This document shows positions 6,925 through 12,592 of a stretch of 12,592 nt of DNA, piece after piece. Made by a program: the position numbers and the translations under genes. Source of the stretch: Discostella pseudostelligera (taxonomy: Eukaryota; Bacillariophyta; Thalassiosirophyceae; Thalassiosirales; Thalassiosiraceae); the NCBI GenBank assembly GCA_036940085.1, contig JALLBK010001342.1, positions 1-12,592 on the forward strand, read 5' to 3'. Under the pieces are notes generated by a model. That model was not told the origin of the DNA, did no database searches, and was given only the letters and a program-made list of their open reading frames with translations. Each line of letters opens with the position of its first letter. The stretch's first letter is position 1.

Positions 6925-7250
6925 CAGTGTCACTTAAACCATATGCCCGGATGTCAGTCATATCCCACATCACTACTCTCTCATCTTTGAACTTGACTTT
7001 CCACTTCTCTTTTCCTGAACATAATGTCTTCTTCATAAGTAGCATATCGTGGCCAGCTCTCCCGTGCACGACGTTCTAGTGAGTATCTGCATTTAAGAAC
7101 AGCGGAGAAGAGTCATTTCGTCAGGTCATAACATCTTCATCCATCCCATGCCCTACTCATGGTTCTCCCCCACTTGTATTCAAACTGCAGGAACCACTCC
7201 TCGAATCACGTTAGGGATGTACTTCATCGCAATATAACTTCAATATCTCC
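6925..7250 (-). mobile_element. Inserted fragment, probably DDE-type transposase, antisense
   Basis: This segment interrupts the non-LTR ORF and has no plus-strand meaning. On the minus strand one frame reads LERRARESWPRYATYEED (from 7079 leftward) and the next frame reads KWKVKFKDERVVMWDMTD and IRAYGLSDTD (about 7020-6925). The xVxMWDxTxI block recalls a DDE-superfamily transposase core common in diatom genomes, where the Asp would be catalytic. I judge this from memory of the pattern only. No complete ORF, inverted termini or target duplication could be picked out, so it may be a fragment captured during repair. The part at 7080-7250 has no recognisable coding content. Confidence 0.4.
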
Positions 7251-7724
7251 ATTACAAACAACCCAGGCAATGCAAGCAAATCTCAAAAAAGTGTGGAGAA
7301 GTTGGGCGCAGATCTCACAAGTGTTGAGGGCAGAGAATGCAACCCCCCAAATGTGTGGCATATTTTACAAAGTGACCATCGTCATGGTGGTGTTACTTTA
7401 TGGCAGCGAGACATGGAATTTAGCCCCATCGAGTCTAAAAGTCTTGAAAGATTCCACATCTGGGCCGCCTGTTGTATGGCAGGCACTGGGCCTTGGCGGA
7501 ATCCCAATGGGTCTCATTGACTGGTGATGGAGTCAGTTGGTTTGCGCAGTGGTATTTCCCACTACATGGAGGTGCGTCAGCAGCATATTTCCAAGTGCAT
7601 TGTCAATCAAAGTATTTTCAATGCATGCCGGGATGGAGTGAGGTGGGACCAGCCTTTGTCATTGATGGACGATCCACCTGCTGGATGGATGTCAGTGATG
7701 AGGGATGAGGGTGAGGAGCCATAA
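7251..7724 (+). pseudogene. C-terminal domain of the non-LTR element
   Basis: Homology resumes with QANLKKVWRSWAQISQVLRA, continues through a segment ending VVLLYGSETWNL (the conserved L-x-GSETW block of LINE C-termini), then changes frame near 7435. The next frame reads LERFHIWAACCMAGTGPW, has TGA at 7518-7520, and continues EVRQQHISKCIVNQSIFNAC to the stop at 7722-7724. The order and spacing match the C-terminal part of the same RT protein family. No poly(A) or simple-repeat tail follows the stop. Confidence 0.7.
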
Positions 7725-8700
7725 ATTCATTGGTGAACAATCTACAGGGGTTTCTATTGTTGTGGTAGAATTAATCCTTATTAACAGCAGCACCTACTAG
7801 GGTTGCTGGGAGCACTGCCCTGGGCCTTGGAAGGCACATCATGGGCAAGACCCACCAGTCATCTGGAGGTCAAGTTACACACCACATACACACACCATCA
7901 TTTGCAGCAGTACTAGACATGTATGGTTGTTGTACTTCATGCTCTTGGCTGCTTATTGCTCATCCCCATATCACAGTAGTCAACAATGTAGGAAGAACTA
8001 TACTTGACTCCAGACTCCTACTAGATAGGTTGTTATTTACCACAGTCCTCCTATACCATGATTGAGACATGATTAACAACAATATTATTGAGATGATTTC
8101 AACAGCACACAAACTCAAGATGAATAGACTACTCTACACAATTGCTGCCAATTTTCTTGTTGAATGGTCAACACTCAATCATCAAAGATGATCTATGCCA
8201 CTGGGAGGCCGGGAGAAGAATTGAAGATGACTATACTGAAACTTTGCACTTCTTGATGGGAATTGTTGATGAGAGGAATGAGAGACTTGGCATTATAATT
8301 ATAAGTCAAGTCATCATGGTGGTGGAGTGGTGGTGGTGAATAAGGAGATCATGTGTGCTTGTCAGAATCTACAGGAGCTGTATGACTCTCTCTAGTAAGT
8401 AGTAGTTAATACTACATCAACATCATCATCATCATCACCACCATCATCACCATCATGGTGCTGGGCAGCAAAGAGTTCTTTTGGCTTGTTTTGGGAGTTG
8501 TTTTTGGCAAAGAAAGTACTAGGAGTAGCAGATATCAAGAGAAGAACCAATACTAGTACTATGCTGAGTTTCCAATCATAGATGTTGTTCCCCACCTCTG
8601 TCTTTGTTCTCTCTCTGTGCTATCTATCACATCTCGATACTGTGTGGAAAGTGGTGGAGAAGGAGAGAGAATTCCATGGGAGAGGAGTTGAATTGATGTA
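7725..8700. other. Non-coding spacer between the two retroelements
   Basis: No supported gene is present. A minus-strand frame at 8392-8595 begins with a hydrophobic, signal-peptide-like stretch (KLSIVLVLVLLLISATPS), but its only start is GTG and an in-frame stop lies just upstream, so it is not called. A plus-strand frame at 8142-8339 has no family signal. A purine-rich patch (GGAGAAGGAGAGAGA) sits near 8653. Confidence 0.5.
8415..8458. repeat. (CAT/CAC) trinucleotide microsatellite
   Basis: A 44-base run of CAT, CAA and CAC triplets with only a few interruptions. On the minus strand it reads as a poly-Asp/Gly stretch in the frame at 8392-8595. It is typical slippage DNA. Confidence 0.85.
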
Positions 8701-8749
8701 GTTACCAAGTATTGAAGCTGGCTGGTGGGTGGGGTAGATAAATAAGATC

Positions 8750-8940
8750 ACAACACGTTTGTTTGCTATCAGTAGTAGTATCAAAAGTAGCTCATGTACT
8801 ATTGATTATCATTCTATTCAAGTTCAAATATTATAACATAATTATGCCAATTCAAACTAAACATCGGTCCTTCCAATATGCATCTTTACACCAACTCAGC
8901 GCCTTCAACCACTGAGCGAATATGTATATGTATTCCAACA
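8750..8940 (-). repeat. Possible start of the 3' LTR of the copia element
   Basis: Downstream of RNase H on the minus strand, TGTTGGAATA begins at 8940. This terminal word is common in copia-type LTRs. The following A/T-rich sequence with a TATAAT-like stretch (about 8830) is plausible LTR content, and a CTCAG/CTGAG inverted pair lies at 8895-8916. A purine-rich GGGGAACTAGGG, a candidate polypurine tract, lies about 30 bases earlier at 8971-8982 and would put the LTR start at 8970 instead. The inner end of the LTR and the target duplication cannot be fixed, because the 5' LTR is outside the window. Confidence 0.3.
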
Positions 8941-9085
8941 TGTACCAAATATGAGGTGGTCAATGATGCACCCTAGTTCCCCAAGTTCCAGCTGTCACTA
9001 TTCAAACGGTCCCCGCGAATTGTAATACAATGTTCAATGTATCATGATTGTAATTCGTACCCCTATCGATCTAAAAGTATTCCTC

Positions 9086-9415
9086 TTAGCAATTGGTATT
9101 TTCTTGAATATGGTTATGCTTTGTGAAAGCATCTGCAATGTTCGTCTCCGTATCTTCCTTCCCTATTCTTAACATTCCAGCAGCTACCGACTCTCGAATC
9201 ACGTGGTAGTTGATTGCATTGTGCTTCTTCGATAATGTTGATTCAGGTATGCTCATGTTCTGCACGACTCCATTGTTGTCATAGTGAATGTTCGCCAGTC
9301 TGTTGATCGGTATCCCAAAACATTTTAGCTTAATCCTCAATGCTGATATCATATCGCATGCAATCCTCATGGCAACCAGTTCCAATCCATAAGTACTAGA
9401 TTTGCAAGTGTTCTG
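9086..9415 (-). pseudogene. Copia RNase H domain
   Basis: After the stop at 9416-9418 the same frame continues with LELVAMRIACDM, then FGIPINRLANIHYDNNGVVQ, PESTLSKKHNAINYHVIRES and TNIADAFTK, ending at TAA 9086-9088. The acidic residues expected for the RNase H active site (E in ELVAM, D in HYDNN, D in IADAFTK) are all present. The domain removes the RNA strand during cDNA synthesis. The tail after FTK (HNHIQENTNC) is short compared with usual copia C-termini. The stop at 9416-9418 falls in the conserved FSK-x-QNT block where Arg is usual, so CGA to TGA is the likely change. Confidence 0.9.
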
Positions 9416-10261
9416 TCATTTGCTGAAGACTTGTATTGGCACCTTGTTCAAGAAGATCATGATCCCAGTGTGTGATCTGCGAGTGACTCTGTTGCCAGCA
9501 TGATCGGCATCAATGAAGCAACCTATCCTAACCGACGCCCCAAGTGGTTCAGGCATTCCAGGTGGGTCCTCCTCCTTAATGTCCCCATAGAAATCAGTCC
9601 AGTCGTCATCGCACCAAAACATTCCCTCTGCAATCGATGGTAGGTTTGGATCAAATAATATTCTCTTTGTCGGGTTGTTGTGCAAATAACTTATGATCAA
9701 ATACAGTGCCTCTAAGTGTCCGACCCTGGGGTTGGCTTGGTATTGTGATAACAACAATAAGACTTCCAATAAGATGTCGAACCTCCCTAGTTCAATGGCC
9801 CAACGTAATATTCCAATGATCTGACAATATCTCAATGCGTGCTCCGCATCACATTCGGGTGTGCTATCTAGCTCTGGTTGGTAACTTGTAGGTAGTGCTC
9901 CGTGGGTACTACCACCTGTCCTCTTTGAAGATTTCAATTCTCTTCCATCCTCCTTGAGTAGTCTTTGCACCATCTCCACTGCTGCTTTCACATATTGTTT
10001 GCTGTCCATAGACCAGCATTCCTTCCCATTACGGAGTGTATATTTTGATATTCCAGCTCCTAGATAGATATTTGGTGGCCCATATTCGTCATTCTTGATC
10101 TGAAATTCTCTTCCAATACATTTCATAACTTCCGCTGGGGCTTGGCTGACCACCAGCACATCGTCGACGTAAACCAGTAGCTATTCATAATATGGCTTGC
10201 CATTTTCCTTGACGCTCCTTTGGTAGTACACATCCGGATCGATTCGTGAATTCCAGTCCTT
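9416..10261 (-). pseudogene. Copia RT palm (YVDD), thumb and connection
   Basis: The frame reads SRIDPDVYYQRSVKENGKPY, then TAG at 10181-10183, then LLVYVDDVLVVSQAP. YVDD, the RT motif C with both catalytic aspartates, is at 10160-10171. Thumb and connection follow: GPPNIYLGAGISKY, the block before PTSYQPELD, then RYCQIIGILRWAIELGRFDI, NPRVGHLEALYLIISYLHNN and IGCFIDADHAGNRVTRRSHT, up to TGA 9416-9418. These are standard copia landmarks (YR.LIG.L.W..., D.DHAG). The longest intact run is 10159-9416, about 247 codons, the best-preserved part of the element. Confidence 0.92.
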
Positions 10262-10955
10262 CTCTTATGAATGTTGAAAACATTGCTCTCCATGCAGCAC
10301 CCGACAATTTAAGACCATAGAGTGCACATACTAGCTTGCATGCCATTCCAGCAAATTATCCACATTCGGGCCCTGCCACAAACCATATCTTCTCCCTACA
10401 AGATGCGTTCAAATATGCGTTCTCTATATCACATGACATGACGTCGATGTCATTCAGTGCTGTGACCAAGAATGCGATCTTGATGCTCTCCCTTGATACA
10501 ACGCTTGAATAAGTCAGTGAACTCGGTGTTTCTGTAGTGTGCCCTCCTGCCACAAATGTGGCCTTCCTAGTAAAGTCCATTTTAATGTCAAAGATGATAT
10601 GACACCGTATCTCTTGGTGTCCCCGTAAGGCATCACATAGGTTGGCTCTGACCTGCTCTGGTGTGAAACCTTCGACGGCCGTGTAAGCAACTCCGGCCTT
10701 TGCCATCATCTCCTTTTTGACCGCGTCCATCCATTGGATGTCGCCATTCTCCAAATCAAGCCTCATTGCTTCCTCTATTGTCTTTGGTGTGCGGATCCCA
10801 AACTTGTGGGTGGTTCACCAGTATTTTGATTTGAGCTTCTTTATGATCCGATCGCGCCTTCTGAGCACGTATGGCACCCACCATCTGAAAGCTGGTTCCT
10901 CCTGTATCTTGTTCACTACTGCATACTCTGCTAGTTCCACTGCCATTCACTATGT
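10262..10955 (-). pseudogene. Copia RT N-terminal part (fingers and motif A)
   Basis: The frame opens with VELAEYAVVNKIQEEPAFRW and WVPYVLRRRDRIIKKLKSKY, has TGA at 10815-10817, then THKFGIRTPKTIEEAMRLDL. RT proper follows: FDIKMDFTRKATFVAGGHTT, SSVVSRESIKIAFLVTALND and SCDIENAYLNA, where D at about 10428-10430 is the first catalytic aspartate of motif A. After TAA 10356-10358 the same frame continues to CALYGLKLSGAAWRAMFSTF, the conserved YGL+SG block. It then shifts by one base at about 10259-10265 into the YVDD frame. The TAA stands where Glu is plausible (GAA to TAA). Confidence 0.9.
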
Positions 10956-11370
10956 CGTAACCATTGTCTATAGTCATGGCGTTACCATCAGACTTGTGAT
11001 CAATTATCTCCTTGAATCCTTGGACTTCACGTCCCTCAGAGTCGCATTGACTCCATAAGTTCTCGGCAATAGTGTTAGCGCAATACACATTGTATGTACC
11101 ATCCTCTAGTAGTACATCGTAGTCCCTTGTATCCATGAGCAGGTTCGAGTGTGCCCTACCAATTGGGTTCCCAAACGGGTCAGTTCTACATTGCATGACC
11201 CTGGCCTTTGTTCCAACGTTGTCCCCATTCCGTATCGGGTCCAAGAGGAATATTGCTCCAATCCATTTATCATAGCTGTCGACTTCATCTGCCTCCGGCC
11301 TCGTCTCTCCATCGTCATTTGGTATGATGGCCCCCTCATCATCATATTCAATATGACGGGAGGTCGCTGT
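10956..11370 (-). pseudogene. Copia integrase-RT linker, internally deleted
   Basis: The frame reads IEYDDEGAIIPNDDGETRPE, SYDKWIGAIFLLDPIRNGDN, HSNLLMDTRDYDVLLEDGTY and CANTIAENLWSQCDSEGREV, then EIIDHKSDGNAMTIDNGYDI. This is the conserved linker of this copia group (IL-DTR-Y-V, ANTIAENL-SQ-D-EG, DHK-DG). At about 10945-10960 the reading jumps directly to VELAEYAVVNK in another frame. Relatives carry several tens of residues there, with a W-LVEWKDG-like, chromodomain-like strand, so a deletion of roughly 100 bases is inferred. The frame change at about 11340-11385 links it to the integrase C-terminal part. Confidence 0.8.
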
Positions 11371-11732
11371 TGGTCTTCGATCACAAAGTTCGTTTCATCC
11401 AGGTGTTGTGACAAGCATTGGTTGAACTGTTCCACTCGCTGCGCAATATCCATGTTCTGCATATCTTCTGCTGTGACATGCTGTACCGTCATCGTTGCAA
11501 TGGGTGTGCCACGGACCAGTATAAGCCAGTAACACATGTCTGATCCAACAGTGTTTGCTACACCAACCCATTGAGCAAGTTCGCGATCGTGTTCCGTTAA
11601 TGTTGGGTGTGGTGTTCTCCAGTACCAAACGAGATCATAGAAATCAAAATCGCAGTATTCTGAAATATACGGTGTGTGGCCAGTGATCTGTTCGTATCCT
11701 GTCCTCTCATTATGTCCCCGCCGGATACATCA
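11350..11732 (-). pseudogene. Copia integrase C-terminal region
   Basis: The frame reads HNERTGYEQITGHTPYISEY, CDFDFYDLVWYWRTPHPTLT, RELAQWVGVANTVGSDMCYW and TPIATMTVQHVTAEDMQNMD, then LSQHLDETNFVIEDQQ. RTG-E-ITG-TPDIS followed by a W-x-W patch and a V-x-VGS-MCYW block is the usual C-terminal part of this integrase, likely contributing to DNA binding. The frame is open through the whole stretch. It is joined to the catalytic core by a one-base shift near 11725-11733. Confidence 0.85.
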
Positions 11733-12363
11733 TTCTGGCCTGGTGTTCGATTCCATAGCACCAAAGTTGTCTAGGTATGCTTTTCTGCACCATCTTATGC
11801 CACCATCGACGTTTCAGATCCCGGATGGCCACATCAACTTGCTGCAGTTGATTGTGTCGGTTCGCTTCGCCGTAGGTTAAAGTAATGTTGTACTTCCTGA
11901 TCAACGTGATAAAGTCGGTATGTTCCCCAGTGAAGCTGGAAGCAAGGTCAGATTTCAATTGCATTGGTATTCCAACATCAGTGCTAAAGTGTCAAAGCGC
12001 TTCAGCTGCATGAGATCCAGACTTCGAGTTGGTTGGGTAAACAGCAACAAAGTTCCCATTTGAGAAGACAAAAGCCCCAGTATGTTGTCGGAGGCTACAC
12101 ACTTTAGATTCCATGCGGTCGAGTGTCCATTTGCCTCCAAGATCATTATGATGTAGGTTCAAGTGGTCGATGTGGTATCGGCGATTTAAGGGTTGTACTG
12201 CCTGTCGCACTCCGGCTTGCGTCGTTGAGAACAATATTTCCTTGGCCTTAGTGATTCCAATGTTAAACAGCTTCGAGATGTGTTCAACAGTGTATTTAGA
12301 GTGTCACGTCGAGCTCCACAACTCTTGTGCAGTGTGGGCGTCTGTAGAGACATGGACATAAGT
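11726..12363 (-). pseudogene. Copia integrase zinc-binding/catalytic core
   Basis: From about 12350 the frame reads STDAHTAQELWSST, TGA 12304-12306 (where Trp is usual), HSKYTVEHISKLFNIGITKA, FSTTQAGVRQAVQPLNRRYH, then the core: GGKWTLDRMESKVCSLRQHT, TGA 11992-11994, VGIPMQLKSDLASSFTGEHT, IRKYNITLTYGEANRHNQ and DVAIRDLKRRWWHKMVQKSI. Asp in TLDR and in KSDL fit the first two catalytic acids. The third, normally Glu about 37 residues later, appears to be Asp (QVDVAI). The enzyme would join the cDNA ends to host DNA. The core ends near MYP, where the frame shifts. Confidence 0.82.
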
Positions 12364-12590
12364 TGCTCAAAGAGAAGTTGTTCCATATTGCCGTCAGTGT
12401 TGTAGAGGTGGCAATCGGATTTGTACATTTGATGATGTCGATTCTGAGACCATCGTTGATCTGCTCGTACTTGCTCAATGATTCATTCTACATTTCCAAT
12501 TGGGTGCATTGATACCTCTTGTGGCTTCCACCCAGCATCGCTCGTGAGGACTACATGTGGGCAGCGCTCCATCTCTTCATCAGTCAGATA
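12345..12590 (-). pseudogene. Copia pre-integrase segment, partial at window edge
   Basis: The minus strand enters the window with YLTDEEMERCPHVVLTSDAG and WKPQEVSMHPIGNVE, then TGA 12483-12485, and continues EQVRADQRWSQNRH and YNTDGNMEQLLFEQL. The CPH-VVLTSD-x-W-P block is conserved in this copia group between the protease and the integrase. The frame change into the integrase lies at about 12345-12365. The upstream part (protease, gag) is off the window. Confidence 0.7.
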
Positions 12591-12592
12591 CT

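Larger units (their letters stand above)
5193..7724 (+). mobile_element. Decayed non-LTR (LINE-type) retrotransposon ORF
   Basis: Consecutive pieces in changing frames read as one reverse-transcriptase polyprotein: an N-terminal linker, RT blocks, C2H2 zinc fingers and a C-terminal domain. Stops interrupt it at 5692-5694, 5821-5823, 5958-5960, 6369-6371, 6561-6563, 6666-6668, 6702-6704 and 7518-7520. Frame changes fall near 5345, 5582, 5887, 6030, 6206, 6722, 6800 and 7435. Segments are missing near 6030 and 6206, and foreign DNA interrupts it at about 6925-7250. No endonuclease domain, 5' UTR or poly(A) tail is visible, so the copy may be 5'-truncated. The assignment rests on RT motifs and my recollection of this RT family in protist genomes. 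The element cannot make a working enzyme. Confidence 0.8.
8940..12592 (-). mobile_element. Decayed Ty1/copia LTR retrotransposon, partial
   Basis: On the minus strand the order is pre-integrase region, integrase, linker, reverse transcriptase, RNase H and possible 3' LTR. The integrase-before-RT order defines the copia (Pseudoviridae) class. Reading requires frame changes near 12350, 11730, 11360, 10955 and 10260, and passes stops at 12483-12485, 12304-12306, 11992-11994, 10815-10817, 10356-10358, 10181-10183 and 9416-9418. The motif wording resembles copia elements of diatoms. Gag, protease, primer-binding site and 5' LTR would lie to the right of the window. The copy cannot encode a functional polyprotein. 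Confidence 0.9.

Noticed and set aside
8392..8595. Minus-strand frame with a signal-peptide-like start and an Asp-rich tail
   Set aside because: The only possible start is GTG, an in-frame TAG lies a few codons upstream and the Asp-rich tail is simply the CAT/CAC microsatellite. It could be an internal exon, but nothing supports that.
11143..11157. GGTTCGAGT, resembling a tRNA B box
   Set aside because: It lies inside well-conserved copia linker coding sequence, and no acceptor stem or anticodon arm can be drawn around it. The similar GTTCGATTCC near 11745 is integrase coding sequence.
10717..11532. Plus-strand open frames opposite the copia pol
   Set aside because: They are antisense shadows of the minus-strand integrase, linker and RT, which carry clear family motifs.

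Overview
This looks like eukaryotic nuclear DNA from a repeat-rich, gene-poor region, most probably of a diatom (stramenopile). The evidence is indirect. The copia-type pol on the minus strand has the wording of the copia elements abundant in diatom genomes (for example the integrase-to-RT linker and the RNase H block around ESTLSKKHNAINYH), and the plus strand carries a non-LTR reverse transcriptase of a type also seen in such genomes. There is no sign of bacterial operons, Shine-Dalgarno sites, rRNA or tRNA. I see no intact cellular gene that I can name. The window reads as a graveyard of decayed mobile elements separated by simple and tandem repeats.

Layout. 1-1165: two diverged direct repeats (about 10-75 and 1093-1165) flank a block holding a frame-broken, unrecognised coding region that opens with an ATG in good Kozak context at 94. 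1490-1851 (minus): an unidentified open stretch. 2022-2495: a degenerate tandem array whose unit contains CCACCCA/TGGGTGG inverted arms, so several copies could fold as hairpins. 2484-3153: low-complexity DNA, including a 186-nt pure pyrimidine run, which on the minus strand reads as Glu/Lys-rich protein. 3154-4400: non-coding, with short 7-bp tandem repeats. 4401-4882: a 482-bp non-autonomous DNA transposon (MITE) with terminal inverted repeats and a perfect 8-bp target duplication (CTCTGGCT), which suggests the hAT superfamily.

5193-7724 (plus): a dead non-LTR retrotransposon ORF with an N-terminal linker, RT fragments (VTQG and FYADD motifs visible, motif A region lost), C2H2 zinc fingers and a C-terminal domain. 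It carries many stops and frameshifts. Its tail is split by about 330 bp of foreign DNA that reads on the minus strand like a DDE-transposase fragment. 7725-8700: non-coding with a (CAT/CAC) microsatellite.

About 8940 to the right edge (minus): the 3' two-thirds of a copia/Pseudoviridae-like LTR retrotransposon. In minus-strand order it has a pre-integrase region, integrase, linker, RT (YVDD) and RNase H, then a possible start of the 3' LTR. At least seven in-frame stops and about five frameshifts or deletions disable it. The gag, protease and 5' LTR would lie beyond 12592. Nothing here works as a pathway. The history is one of insertion, nesting and decay, with C-to-T-type stops suggesting mutation of silenced, possibly methylated, copies.
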